From Pseudarthrobacter chlorophenolicus (lineage in GTDB: Bacteria; Actinomycetota; Actinomycetes; Actinomycetales; Micrococcaceae): a DNA stretch of 64,000 nucleotides. The position numbers were made by a program, and so were the translations under genes. Positions 54,096 through 63,181 of the stretch are shown one piece after another. Positions within the stretch are counted from its first letter, which is position 1. Every line of letters begins with the position of its first letter. The notes beneath the pieces are model-generated. The model did no database searches. It saw nothing but the letters and a program-made list of their open reading frames with translations, and was not told the origin of the DNA. The stretch spans positions 1-64,000 of the forward strand of contig NZ_JZTW01000007.1 in the NCBI RefSeq assembly GCF_000962805.1, given 5' to 3'.

Positions 54096-55421
54096 TTGGC
54101 CGTAGTATCAACGCCCGCCACCCTGGAGCGGTCCGTTCCGGTCATGGATAACGCCGAGGTCCTGCGCATCCGTAACGACTTCCCGGTCCTCAACCAGATG
54201 GTCAACGGAAAGCAGCTGGTGTACCTGGATTCCGGGGCGACGTCCCAGAACCCGCTCAGCGTGATCGAGGCCGAGCAGGAGTTCTACGAGCAGCGCAACG
54301 CAGCAGTGCACCGGGGCGCCCACCACCTCGCGGTCGAAGCCACCGAAGCCTTCGAAGACGCGCGCCAGACCGTGGCGGACCTCATCGGCGCGGACTATTC
54401 CGAAACCGTCTGGACCTCCAACGCCACCGAGGGGCTCAACCTTATTTCCTACGCGCTGTCCAACGCCGCGCTCTGGGCTGCCCAGGGCCGGGGGGACTCG
54501 GCGCTGAAGGGCCTTGCCCTGAAACCGGGCGACGAAATAGTGGTCACCGAAATGGAGCACCACGCCAACCTCATCCCGTGGCAGGAACTGGCGTTCCGCA
54601 CCGGTGCGACGCTCCGCTACCTGCCCATTGACGATGCCGGCCGGCTCAACCTGGAGCAGGCTGCGGGGATCATCGGGAGCCGCACCAGGGTGCTGGCCTT
54701 CACGCACGCCTCCAACGTCCTCGGAACCATCAATCCGGTCCGTGAACTGGTGGCCCTGGCCCGCGCTTCCAATGCCCTGGTGGTCCTCGACGCCTGCCAG
54801 TCCGCGCCGCACATGCCCCTGGACGTCAAAGAGCTGGACGTGGACTTCGCTGTCTTCTCCGGCCACAAGATGCTGGCGCCCACAGGCATCGGTGTGCTGT
54901 ACGGCAGGCAGGAACTCCTGGATATCCTTCCACCGTTCCTCACCGGCGGCTCCATGATCACTACGGTCACCATGGAACGGGCCGAATACCTCCCGGCGCC
55001 GCAGCGCTTCGAGGCAGGCACGCAGCGCATTTCGCAGGCGGTTGCCCTGGCCGCCGCCGCCAATTACCTCACGGAGACCGGCCTGGACCGGATCCACCGG
55101 TGGGAAATGGACCTTGGCCAGCGCATGGTGGCGGGTCTTGAGGCGCTTCCCGGGATCCGGGTGCTGGGGCCGGCAGCCGGTGAGGAACGCATCGGGCTGG
55201 CTGCGTTCGACGTCGACGGCGTCCACGCCCACGACGTGGGACAGTTCCTGGACTCGATGGGCATCGCCGTCCGGGTGGGCCACCACTGCGCCCAGCCGCT
55301 GCACCGCCGGCTGGGGCTGACCGCCACCACCCGCGCCAGCGCCTACCTGTACAACACCACCGACGACGTAGACCAGTTCCTGGACGCCGTGGCCGGCGTG
55401 CGGGCCTACTTCCGCGCTTAG
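54096..55421 (+). CDS. sufS: Cysteine desulfurase SufS
   Basis: A 441-aa group II cysteine desulfurase that moves sulfur from cysteine onto SufU for Fe-S assembly. PLP Lys258 lies in FSGHKMLAPTG; catalytic Cys398 is in GHHCAQPLHRRLG. NATEGLNL and TEMEHHANLIPW are typical. I chose TTG at 54096 because AAGGAG lies 7 nt upstream; the next in-frame ATG (54144) also gives a full catalytic domain. It pairs with sufU 22 bp downstream; the rest of the SUF system is not in the window. Confidence 0.95.
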   Translation: MAVVSTPATLERSVPVMDNAEVLRIRNDFPVLNQMVNGKQLVYLDSGATSQNPLSVIEAEQEFYEQRNAAVHRGAHHLAVEATEAFEDARQTVADLIGADYSETVWTSNATEGLNLISYALSNAALWAAQGRGDSALKGLALKPGDEIVVTEMEHHANLIPWQELAFRTGATLRYLPIDDAGRLNLEQAAGIIGSRTRVLAFTHASNVLGTINPVRELVALARASNALVVLDACQSAPHMPLDVKELDVDFAVFSGHKMLAPTGIGVLYGRQELLDILPPFLTGGSMITTVTMERAEYLPAPQRFEAGTQRISQAVALAAAANYLTETGLDRIHRWEMDLGQRMVAGLEALPGIRVLGPAAGEERIGLAAFDVDGVHAHDVGQFLDSMGIAVRVGHHCAQPLHRRLGLTATTRASAYLYNTTDDVDQFLDAVAGVRAYFRA

Positions 55422-55443
55422 CCGCCAGAACCGAAGGTAAGCA

Positions 55444-55893
55444 ATGAGCCTTGACCAGTTGTACCAGCAAATTATCCTTGACCACTCCAAGGCCCGGCAC
55501 GGCAGCGGCCTGGCCGAAACCCCCGCACCCCAGGGAGCAGCCACCGGGCAGTCCCACCAGCTGAACCCGGTCTGCGGCGACGAGGTGACCCTGCGGCTGG
55601 CCGTGGCCGACGGAAAGGTGACCCAGGTTTCCTGGGACGGCGCCGGCTGCTCCATCTCCATGGCCTCGGCCTCGGTCTTCAGTGACCTCGCCGAAGGCAT
55701 GACGGTGGCCGAAGTGCACGGCGTGATTGACAGTTTCCGTGAAGTACTCAGGTCGCGGGGCAAGATCCCGGCCGATCCTGAACTGCTGGGGGACGCCGCC
55801 GCGTTTGAGGGCGTGGCACGGTACGCGGCCCGCGTGAAGTGCGCCATGATTTCCTGGGTGGCCGCGGAGGATGCCCTCAACCAGGCGTCCTGA
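55444..55893 (+). CDS. sufU: Fe-S cluster assembly sulfur-transfer protein SufU
   Basis: A 149-aa zinc-dependent sulfurtransferase that accepts persulfide from SufS. The zinc ligands Cys44, Asp46 (PVCGDEV), Cys69 (GAGCSIS) and Cys133 (KCAMISW) are all present. The Gram-positive insertion between the second and third Cys fits SufU rather than IscU. The ATG follows AAGGTAAGCA. It is downstream of sufS in an evident operon, followed by tandem repeats and a terminator. Confidence 0.96.
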   Translation: MSLDQLYQQIILDHSKARHGSGLAETPAPQGAATGQSHQLNPVCGDEVTLRLAVADGKVTQVSWDGAGCSISMASASVFSDLAEGMTVAEVHGVIDSFREVLRSRGKIPADPELLGDAAAFEGVARYAARVKCAMISWVAAEDALNQAS

Positions 55894-55919
55894 CCGGGCC
55901 GGGCCGAACGCGCCCCGCC

Positions 55920-55985
55920 TGCCCGCAGACACGCGCTGCCCGCAAACACCCAGTGCCCGCCGACACGCGTTGCCCCGCAAATGCC
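55920..55985. repeat. 17-bp degenerate tandem repeats
   Basis: Three contiguous 17-bp units start at 55920, 55937 and 55954, each TGCCCGC followed by variants of AGACACGCGC. A partial fourth begins at 55971 (TGCCCCGCAAATGCC). Pairwise identity is about 12-14 of 17. The array sits between the sufU stop and its terminator. Function unknown. Confidence 0.7.
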
Positions 55986-56022
55986 AAGAGGTCCGCTTCC
56001 CGGTGGGAAGTGGACCTCTTGG
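55984..56022. terminator. Two-way terminator between sufU and the SCO4848-type gene
   Basis: An 18-bp stem with one C-T (wobble G-T in the other orientation) position (55984-56001 with 56005-56022) and a 3-nt loop, followed by GTTAAAAC. It lies between convergent genes. Confidence 0.88.
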
Positions 56023-56043
56023 GTTAAAACAGCAGCGGGGGTA

Positions 56044-56265
56044 TTAACCCAGCAGCCCCAGAACACCGATGACGGCAGTTGCCGCTCCCAGCACCATCGA
56101 GATGCTGACCAGCACCACGTGGACCGTCAGGAATTTGGTGGCTTTTCCGGCGGCATCGCGTGCACGGGGGTCCTTCATGACCCGGCGCAGGAACTGCGGC
56201 CAGACGGCCAGTGACCAGACACCGGCGATGATCAGGACCAGCGCGGCGAAGACAGGAAGCTGCAT
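56044..56265 (-). CDS. SCO4848 family small membrane protein
   Basis: A 73-aa protein with two predicted helices (about 4-25 and 46-70) around a basic loop (RRVMKDPRARDAAGKATKF), matching the actinobacterial SCO4848 family of unknown function. It starts 3 bp after the DUF2505 stop, so it is the second gene of a two-gene unit. It is short but conserved in Streptomyces and Micrococcaceae. Confidence 0.82.
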   Translation of the reverse strand: MQLPVFAALVLIIAGVWSLAVWPQFLRRVMKDPRARDAAGKATKFLTVHVVLVSISMVLGAATAVIGVLGLLG

Positions 56266-56268
56266 GTA

Positions 56269-56766
56269 CTAGTGGCTTTCGAGCCAGGCCTGCGCCTGGG
56301 TGGCCTGCAGGTTCAGTGCCTTTGCCACCATGGGCTCGGCGGCGTCGGCGATCTTGCCGCCCAGGAACGGTACCGAGGACTTGACCTCGCCTTCCAGCTC
56401 CACCCGCGTTCCGGTGGCTTCGGCCACCAGGCGCTGGACAGCGGTCACGTCAACGGGGGCACCGGCAACCTTGAGGGAGATGTTGCTCTTGCGGGAGCCA
56501 TCGGCGGCGGGGGCGTCCCAGGTCTCCACCTGGGTCACCTTCAGGTGCTCGCCGACGAACTTCCGGGCGATATCGGGAAGGCGGGTGGTGGGCAGCGTCC
56601 GTACCAGCGTGGCGCTGAAGGCGCCGGCAATGTCACCGTCAACGGTGAACGATTCCAGGTTTCCGCCTACCAGCTGGCTGACGTGGCGCTGGAAATCCTC
56701 GTTCACCAGGACAGCGGCAACGCTGTCAACGGGGTGCGGAACGGTGGTGGTGGCGCTCAGGGCCAT
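56269..56766 (-). CDS. DUF2505 domain-containing protein
   Basis: A 165-aa DUF2505 protein (START/SRPBCC-like fold, found in actinobacteria). Features are MALSATTTVPHPVDSVAAVL at the start and FLGGKIADAAEPMVAKAL near the C-terminus. No catalytic residues are recognised; a hydrophobic-ligand-binding role is inferred from the fold only. The ATG at 56766 is preceded by AGGAGG 5 nt upstream. The longer frame to 57042 overlaps the SDR gene and is a shadow. It is likely co-transcribed with the SCO4848-type gene. Confidence 0.9.
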   Translation of the reverse strand: MALSATTTVPHPVDSVAAVLVNEDFQRHVSQLVGGNLESFTVDGDIAGAFSATLVRTLPTTRLPDIARKFVGEHLKVTQVETWDAPAADGSRKSNISLKVAGAPVDVTAVQRLVAEATGTRVELEGEVKSSVPFLGGKIADAAEPMVAKALNLQATQAQAWLESH

Positions 56767-56809
56767 AGGTCCTCCTGGGACGTCGCGATCGGATGAGGCT
56801 CCAAACATC

Positions 56810-58345
56810 CTACGGGGTTGCGGCGGGCCTCTCCGCATTGGCCAGCTCCTGGGCAGCGGCCGTAATGTTCCGTGCCATCGCCGGGAAGATGAAGCTGTGG
56901 AAGGGGAGCACGGCCAGCCAGTACAGCCTGCCGCTGAGGCCTTTCGGGAAGAAGATGGCCCGTTGCCGGTATCGGCTTCCGTCACCATCGGGTTCCACTG
57001 AGAGCTCCAGCCAGGCCCGTCCCGGCGCCCGCATTTCGGCACGCAGGCGCAGCAGCTTGCCCCTGTCGATGCTTTCCACCCGCCACCAGTCCACTACCTC
57101 GCCTGCGTGCAGGCTATGCGGGTGCCTGCGCCCCCGCAGGAGGCCTGCGCCACCGGTCAGTTTGTCCAGCCAGCCCCTGACCTGCCAGGCCAAAGGCAGT
57201 GAGTACCAGCCGTTCCGGCCGCCGATTCCTTCGATGACCTTCCATACGTGGGCAGGATCCACATCACCGTGGAAAGTCCGCTCGTCGATGTACACCTTGT
57301 GCCCCGCCCATTCCGGGTCGCTGGGCAGGGGATCGGAATCCGCGCCGGCATTCGCCCAGGTGGTCTCCACCTGTCCGTCCCGTTCCTTGCCGAGGGCAAG
57401 GGCCACCGCTGTGCGGTAGGGGGTGAGGCCGCCGTCGGGCTGCGGAATGTACCCGTCAACGTCGTGCTCGTTGGACACCGCGTCATGCTGGAGCGACTGC
57501 ACCAGCGGGACCGCCATGGACCACGGGATGGGCGTGGTCAGCGCCACCCACATGCCTGCCAGCTTGGGCGCGGGAATGGGCAGCGCCAACACCACCCGGT
57601 AGGGCAGCCCGGCCTCCGACGAGTATTCCTGCATCATCCTCGCGTAGGTCAGTACCTGGCGGCAGCCGATATCGAACGTCCGGTTGATGGTGCCCTCCAG
57701 TGAAGCGGCAGCTACCAGGTAGTACAGGACGTCGCGGACAGCGATCGCCTCGATCCGATTGCGCACCCAGCTGGGTGCCGGCATGAGCGGCAGCGTTTCG
57801 GAGAGGTGCCGGATCATTTCGAAGGAGGCAGAACCGGAACCGATCACGACGCCGGCCTGGAACACGATTGCGTCCACCGCGCTGTCCAGGAACACCTTGC
57901 CCACGGCCTCGCGCGAACGCATGTGGGTGGAGAGTTCCACCCCCTGCGGGTGCAGGCCGCCCAGGTACACAATCCTGCCTACTCCGGCCGCCATTGCAGC
58001 CTCGGCGGCGGTCCTGGCCATGGCCTTTTCCTTGGACTCAAACCCCGCCCCGGCGGCCATCGAATGAACCAGGTAATAGAAGACATCGACGCCGGCCAGC
58101 GCCTGGCGCAGTGCGTCGCCGTCGTCCAGGCTGCTTTGGACTACCTCCACCTGGTTCCGCCAGGGCACGCCGGCGATTTTGTCCGGGGAGCGCACCAGCA
58201 CCTTGACGGTGTGGCCGGCCTCCAGGAGCTTGGGCACCAGGCGGCCCCCGATGTAGCCGGTGGCCCCGGTGACCAGGACCGTTCGGGGCGAGGCTGTGCC
58301 TTCGTGCCCCGGTCCGGGCGAATCTGTGGTGCTGTCTCCGGTCAT
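56810..58345 (-). CDS. SDR family NAD(P)-binding protein with DUF2867
   Basis: A 511-aa fusion. Residues about 18-310 are an extended/atypical short-chain dehydrogenase with VLVTGATGYIGGRLV as dinucleotide loop. The C-terminal DUF2867 domain (about 345-505, with ERTFHGDVDPAHVWKVIEGIGG and the membrane-like FFPKGLSGRLYWLAVLPFHSFIF) is SRPBCC-related. The substrate is unknown; a lipid or quinone-related role is possible but unproven. The ATG at 58345 has AGGAG upstream. It is divergent from mfd. Confidence 0.9.
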   Translation of the reverse strand: MTGDSTTDSPGPGHEGTASPRTVLVTGATGYIGGRLVPKLLEAGHTVKVLVRSPDKIAGVPWRNQVEVVQSSLDDGDALRQALAGVDVFYYLVHSMAAGAGFESKEKAMARTAAEAAMAAGVGRIVYLGGLHPQGVELSTHMRSREAVGKVFLDSAVDAIVFQAGVVIGSGSASFEMIRHLSETLPLMPAPSWVRNRIEAIAVRDVLYYLVAAASLEGTINRTFDIGCRQVLTYARMMQEYSSEAGLPYRVVLALPIPAPKLAGMWVALTTPIPWSMAVPLVQSLQHDAVSNEHDVDGYIPQPDGGLTPYRTAVALALGKERDGQVETTWANAGADSDPLPSDPEWAGHKVYIDERTFHGDVDPAHVWKVIEGIGGRNGWYSLPLAWQVRGWLDKLTGGAGLLRGRRHPHSLHAGEVVDWWRVESIDRGKLLRLRAEMRAPGRAWLELSVEPDGDGSRYRQRAIFFPKGLSGRLYWLAVLPFHSFIFPAMARNITAAAQELANAERPAATP

Positions 58346-58523
58346 GCTGGCTCCTGTTCGTCCGCAGCGGTGTCCTGCTATAGCCGTTCGGAGCCGCCGC
58401 CGTCATGGACGGCCGCTCCCGGAAAAAGGTCCGGCCCTGCCAGCGTAGCCCCGCTGGAGTCCCGGCGCCTGCATGGGAGCGGGCCGGGAAAATCCGCCAA
58501 ACCTGAATGTCACCGGTGCGCGG

Positions 58524-58565
58524 TAGGCTGGGGTTACCCGGGATTCGCAGCGAATTTCGGGTTTT
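58524..58565 (+). promoter_or_regulatory. mfd promoter hexamer and leader hairpin
   Basis: TAGGCT (58524-58529) is the likely -10 of mfd. Just downstream an 11-bp stem with two G-T pairs (58537-58547 with 58551-58561, CAG loop) is followed by TTTT (58562-58565), like an intrinsic terminator in the 5' UTR. The mfd ATG is 45 nt further on. Confidence 0.4.
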
Positions 58566-58609
58566 CGCGTTGCCTGCGATCTTCCGTGAATACCCCAGGA
58601 GCAGCTGTC

Positions 58610-61600
58610 ATGAGCCTTCCCGTTACCGCCACGCACGGCCCCACGCTCGATGGGCTGCGCCGTGCACTGGCCCCGGACCAGTCTTACGCCCGCGTCAGGG
58701 CTGAGGCCGGACGCGGGTTCGCCGTCAGGGGACAGGACTACCAAATCAGCGCGCCGGCGGGCTTGCGGCCAGTGCTGCTCGCGGAGATGGCGGATGGCCT
58801 CGCGGCCGCCGCGGCAGGGCAGGAAGGTGCGGCCGATCCCGGCGTGGTGCTGGCAGTCACCGCCACCGGCCGTGAAGCAGAGGACCTGGCGGCGGCGTTG
58901 CGCGCCTACCTCCCCGCGGATTCGGTGGCCGAGTTCCCCAGCTGGGAGACCCTCCCGCATGAGCGCCTCTCGCCCCGATCGGACACCGTGGGGCGCAGGC
59001 TCTCGGTCCTGCGCCGCCTGGCGCATCCGGAAAGTTCGACGGCGGAGCGGCTGCGCGTCGTCGTCGCCCCCGTCCGCGCCGTGGTCCAGCCAGTGGTGGC
59101 CGGGTTGGGTGACCTGGCCCCGGTGACTCTGAAGGTGGGCCAGGACGTGCCCTTCACCGACGTGGTGCGGAGCCTTGCCGACGCTGCTTACGCCCGCGTG
59201 GACATGGTGACCCACCGCGGTGAATTCGCTGTCCGTGGTGGCATCATCGATGTCTTCCCGCCCACGGAGGACCACCCCATCCGCGTGGAGTTCTTCGGTG
59301 ACGAGGTGGACCAGATGCGCTGGTTTGCCGTGGCGGACCAGCGCTCGCTGTCAGCCCCCGGTATCCACCACCCCACGGAACTGCATGCCCCGCCCTGCAG
59401 GGAAATCCTCATTACCGCGTCCGTGATGTCCCGGGCGGCGAAATTGAAGGCTGAGCTGCCTGCCGCCGCGGACATGCTGGAAAAGATCGCCGGCGGCATC
59501 GCGGTCGAAGGCATGGAATCCCTGGCGCCGGTGCTGGTGGACGCCATGGTGCCTTTCGTGGACCAGCTGCCGGCGGAGTCCATCGCCGTCGTCATCGAAC
59601 CTGAAAAGGTGCGCACCCGGGCCCACGACCTTTCCGCGACCAACGAGGAATTCCTTGAGGCCGCGTGGTCCACTGCGTCCGACGGCGGTGCCGCGCCTTT
59701 GGACCTCAGCTCGCAGGCATCGGCCGCGCTGCATTCGGCGAGCTTCCGGTCGCTCGCGGAGACCCGCGGTTCGGCGCTGGGGCACGGCGTTTCCTGGTGG
59801 TCCATCACCTCGCTGGCGCAGGACGCGGAGCTCCTTCCCGAGATTGACGTCCTGAATCTTCACGCCCGTGAACCGCGCGGCTATCAGGGTGACGTCGCGG
59901 AGATGATGGCGTTCATCGGCTCGCATGTCCGCGACCAGTGGCGGATCGTCGTGGCCACCGAAGGCCCCGGCCCGGCCCAGCGGCTGGCGGAACTCTTCCA
60001 CGAAAACGACATCCCCTGCGCCCGCGTGGACAGCCTTGACCACGAGCCGCAGGCGGGCATCATCGAGGTGACCACTGCCGCCGTCGGCCGCGGTTTCGTC
60101 CTGGACGGGCTGAAACTGGGCCTGCTCACCGAAGCAGACCTGCTGGGCCGCACCTCCGCAGGTTCCACCAAGGACATGCGGCGCATGCCCTCCAAGCGGC
60201 GGAACGCCGTAGACCCCCTGCAGCTCGTGGCGGGGGACCATGTGGTCCACGAACAGCACGGCATCGGCCGGTTCGTGGAACTTCTCCAACGCAAGGTGGC
60301 CGGCGGCAGCGACGGCGTCCGGGAATACCTGGTGCTCGAGTATGCGCCGTCCAAGCGCGGGGCCCCGGGCGACCGGCTTTTCGTCCCCACGGACCAGCTG
60401 GACCAGGTGACCCGCTACGTAGGCGGGGACACTCCTGTCCTGAGCAAGATGGGCGGCGCGGACTGGGCCAGTACCAAGTCCAAGGCACGCAAGGCCGTCA
60501 AGGAGATCGCCGGCGAGCTGATCCGGCTGTACTCGGCCCGGATGGCCTCGCGAGGCCACGCCTTCGGGCCCGACACCCCCTGGCAGCGGGAGCTCGAGGA
60601 AGCCTTCCCGTACGTGGAGACCCCGGACCAGCTGACCACCATCAACGAGGTCAAGGCGGACATGGAGCGTGAAATCCCCATGGACCGGCTGGTGTCCGGC
60701 GACGTCGGCTACGGCAAGACCGAGATCGCCGTCCGTGCTGCGTTCAAGGCGGTGCAGGATGGCAAGCAGGTGGCCGTCCTGGTGCCCACCACGCTGCTGG
60801 CCCAGCAGCACTACGAGACGTTCACCGAGCGTTTCTCCGGCTTCCCCCTGCGGGTCAAGCCGCTGTCCCGCTTCCAGTCCGCCAAGGAGTCCAAGGAGAC
60901 CGCCGAGGGTGTGAAGAGCGGTGCCGTGGATGTGGTGATCGGCACGCACCGGCTGCTGTCCAAGGATTTCGAGTTCAAGGACCTCGGACTGGTGATCGTG
61001 GATGAGGAACAGCGGTTCGGCGTGGAGCACAAGGAAGCGCTGAAAAAGATGCGCACCAACGTGGACGTCCTGGCCATGAGCGCAACCCCGATTCCCCGGA
61101 CCCTCGAGATGTCCCTGACCGGCATCCGGGAGACGTCCACCCTGGCTACGCCGCCCGAAGAGCGGCATCCTGTGCTGACCTACGTCGGCCCGTACACGGA
61201 CAAGCAGACCTCGGCTGCCATCCGCCGCGAGCTGATGCGCGAAGGCCAGGTGTTCCTGGTCCACAACCGCGTGTCCACCATTGAGCGGACCGCGGCCAAG
61301 ATCCGTGAGCTGGTGCCTGAGGCCCGGGTGGAGGTGGCGCACGGCAAGATGTCCGAAAGCCGCCTGGAGCAGATCATCGTGGACTTCTGGGAACGGCGGT
61401 TCGACGTCCTGGTGTGCACCACCATCATCGAAACGGGCCTGGACATCTCCAACGCCAACACCCTGATCGTGGACGGCGCGGACAAGTACGGGCTGTCCCA
61501 GCTGCACCAGCTTCGAGGCCGTGTGGGCCGTGGCCGCGAACGCGCCTATGCGTACTTCCTGTACCCGTCCGAGAAGCCGCTGGGCGAAGTGGCGTTGGAG

Positions 61601-62284
61601 CGGCTCAAGGCCGTGGCGGCGCACAACGAACTGGGCGCCGGCATGCAGCTGGCCATGAAGGACCTGGAGATCCGTGGCGCCGGAAACCTGCTGGGCGGTG
61701 AACAGTCGGGCCACATCCAGGGGGTGGGCTTCGACCTGTACATCCGGCTGGTGGGCGAGGCCGTGGCGGACTTCCGTGGCGAGGCCGAGGAAAAGGCCGC
61801 CGAGATGAAGATCGAACTGCCCGTCAACGCGCACCTGCCACACGACTACGTGCCTGGTGAACGGCTCCGGCTGGAGGCGTACCGCAAGCTGGCCGCGGCC
61901 CTCACCAACGAGGCCATCGACGAGGTCATGGCCGAGCTGGTGGACCGCTACGGCGAACTGCCGCTGCCCGCCAAGAACCTGGTGGAGGTGGCGCGATTCC
62001 GGGTGGGGGCCCGGGAAGCCGGACTGTCCGACGTCGCGCTGCAGGGCAACTTCATCAAGTTCGCGCCGGCCTCGCTTCCCGAGTCCAAGACCATGCGGCT
62101 GACCCGGATGTATCCGGGGTCGCAGTCCAAGCCCGCGTTGGACGCGATCCTCATCCCCAAGCCGAAGACGGCCCGGATCGGCGGCAGGGACCTCCAGGAC
62201 GCCGAAATCCTGGAGTGGGCCAACGGAGTCATCCGCAACATCTTCTCGGACCAGCCGCTTTCTGTCGCCCCTTCAGCGGGCTAG
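58610..62284 (+). CDS. mfd: Transcription-repair coupling factor Mfd
   Basis: A 1224-aa SF2 translocase that removes stalled RNA polymerase and recruits UvrA. N-terminal UvrB-like region (about 1-360, RGGIIDVFPP), the RNA-polymerase-interacting CarD-like domain (about 540-610, LQLVAGDHVVHEQHGIGRF), helicase lobes with Walker A GDVGYGKTE (about 698-706), DEEQ and the RecG-like TRG motif GRVGRGRERAYAYFLYP, and a C-terminal TRCF domain. The ATG at 58610 has AGGAG upstream; the longer open frame overlaps the divergent SDR gene and is a shadow. Confidence 0.97.
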   Translation: MSLPVTATHGPTLDGLRRALAPDQSYARVRAEAGRGFAVRGQDYQISAPAGLRPVLLAEMADGLAAAAAGQEGAADPGVVLAVTATGREAEDLAAALRAYLPADSVAEFPSWETLPHERLSPRSDTVGRRLSVLRRLAHPESSTAERLRVVVAPVRAVVQPVVAGLGDLAPVTLKVGQDVPFTDVVRSLADAAYARVDMVTHRGEFAVRGGIIDVFPPTEDHPIRVEFFGDEVDQMRWFAVADQRSLSAPGIHHPTELHAPPCREILITASVMSRAAKLKAELPAAADMLEKIAGGIAVEGMESLAPVLVDAMVPFVDQLPAESIAVVIEPEKVRTRAHDLSATNEEFLEAAWSTASDGGAAPLDLSSQASAALHSASFRSLAETRGSALGHGVSWWSITSLAQDAELLPEIDVLNLHAREPRGYQGDVAEMMAFIGSHVRDQWRIVVATEGPGPAQRLAELFHENDIPCARVDSLDHEPQAGIIEVTTAAVGRGFVLDGLKLGLLTEADLLGRTSAGSTKDMRRMPSKRRNAVDPLQLVAGDHVVHEQHGIGRFVELLQRKVAGGSDGVREYLVLEYAPSKRGAPGDRLFVPTDQLDQVTRYVGGDTPVLSKMGGADWASTKSKARKAVKEIAGELIRLYSARMASRGHAFGPDTPWQRELEEAFPYVETPDQLTTINEVKADMEREIPMDRLVSGDVGYGKTEIAVRAAFKAVQDGKQVAVLVPTTLLAQQHYETFTERFSGFPLRVKPLSRFQSAKESKETAEGVKSGAVDVVIGTHRLLSKDFEFKDLGLVIVDEEQRFGVEHKEALKKMRTNVDVLAMSATPIPRTLEMSLTGIRETSTLATPPEERHPVLTYVGPYTDKQTSAAIRRELMREGQVFLVHNRVSTIERTAAKIRELVPEARVEVAHGKMSESRLEQIIVDFWERRFDVLVCTTIIETGLDISNANTLIVDGADKYGLSQLHQLRGRVGRGRERAYAYFLYPSEKPLGEVALERLKAVAAHNELGAGMQLAMKDLEIRGAGNLLGGEQSGHIQGVGFDLYIRLVGEAVADFRGEAEEKAAEMKIELPVNAHLPHDYVPGERLRLEAYRKLAAALTNEAIDEVMAELVDRYGELPLPAKNLVEVARFRVGAREAGLSDVALQGNFIKFAPASLPESKTMRLTRMYPGSQSKPALDAILIPKPKTARIGGRDLQDAEILEWANGVIRNIFSDQPLSVAPSAG

Positions 62285-62286
62285 GC

Positions 62287-63105
62287 ATGATGGGAGGTCA
62301 CCACGCCGCGTCGGGAGCCGCGGCGTGGGTAGCTGTTGCGTCCACCGGCCCATACACGCTGGGCTGGTACCCGCTGGATCCCACGGGGATCCTCATCGGC
62401 GGCATGGCCACGGCCGGCACCGCCCTGGTCTGCGACTGGGACCACCGGTCCAGCACTGTTGCCCACTCACTGCCGCCGCTGTCCAATGCCATAGCAAGGG
62501 GCATCGAAACCGTCAGCGGCGGCCACCGCCAGGGCACCCACTCGGTCCTGGGCGCCGCCGGGTTCGTGCTCCTCGCAGGCGTGGCCGCGCAGGTGCAGAT
62601 GGAGACCCCCTGGGGTTTGCTGTCCGTGGGCGCAGGACTGCTGTGCATGTTCCTGATCAACATCGCTGCCAAGGCCCTGAAGCTGTTTCCGAAGAGCGGG
62701 TTCATTTCCAACTGGATCTTCGCCCTGGTGATGGCCGGGTTGGTTACGGTGTACGCGCCGCACCAGTGGACCTGGCTGCCGATGTCGATGCTTATCGGCG
62801 TGATGGTCCACATCGTGGGAGACCTCATCACCACCGGGGGAGTGCCGCTGCTGTGGCCACTGGTGATCCGCCCGCCGAAACTGCTGCGCAAGGTGCCGCT
62901 GCTGCGGAACGTCTGGCGGGCCAACGGGGCGCTGTCACTGCCTCTGCTGGGCCGGGCGGGGTCCAAGCGCGAGTGGCTGGTGCTGATTCCCGTCAGCGCG
63001 TACGCCATGGTGGGACTGACGGTGGCGGGCTGGGCCATCGCCCAGAACCAGTGGCCCAGGGTGGTGGCTGCTGCCGCCGCCTGGATCGGCCCCTGGTTTG
63101 CCTGA
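62287..63105 (+). CDS. YdjM-like membrane-bound metal-dependent hydrolase
   Basis: A 272-aa polytopic membrane protein of the YdjM (LexA-regulated DUF457) family. GHHAASGAAAWVA near the start and DWDHRSSTVAHSLPP (about 46) and GHRQGTHSVLG (about 80) provide the His/Asp motifs. About five helices follow. The function is not known; SOS association is known for E. coli YdjM. The ATG at 62287 is 2 bp after the mfd stop, so it is in the mfd transcript, an attractive link with DNA repair. A second ATG follows at 62290. Confidence 0.85.
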   Translation: MMGGHHAASGAAAWVAVASTGPYTLGWYPLDPTGILIGGMATAGTALVCDWDHRSSTVAHSLPPLSNAIARGIETVSGGHRQGTHSVLGAAGFVLLAGVAAQVQMETPWGLLSVGAGLLCMFLINIAAKALKLFPKSGFISNWIFALVMAGLVTVYAPHQWTWLPMSMLIGVMVHIVGDLITTGGVPLLWPLVIRPPKLLRKVPLLRNVWRANGALSLPLLGRAGSKREWLVLIPVSAYAMVGLTVAGWAIAQNQWPRVVAAAAAWIGPWFA

Positions 63106-63127
63106 GGGCGTTCCCACAGGCCTCGAA

Positions 63128-63170
63128 CAGCGAAAGACCCCCTGGACAGCGTCCAGGGGGTCTTTCGCTG
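63128..63170. terminator. 19-bp perfect-stem two-way terminator
   Basis: CAGCGAAAGACCCCCTGGA (63128-63146) pairs perfectly with 63152-63170 across CAGCG. AAAG/CTTT in the stem base gives T-rich flanks in both directions, between the convergent YdjM-like gene and the small membrane protein gene. Confidence 0.9.
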
Positions 63171-63181
63171 CGTCAACAGGT

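Noticed and set aside
57806..58609. Long upstream extension of the mfd reading frame
   Set aside because: It overlaps the divergent SDR gene, has no Mfd similarity, and an AGGAG-preceded ATG at 58610 matches the family start.
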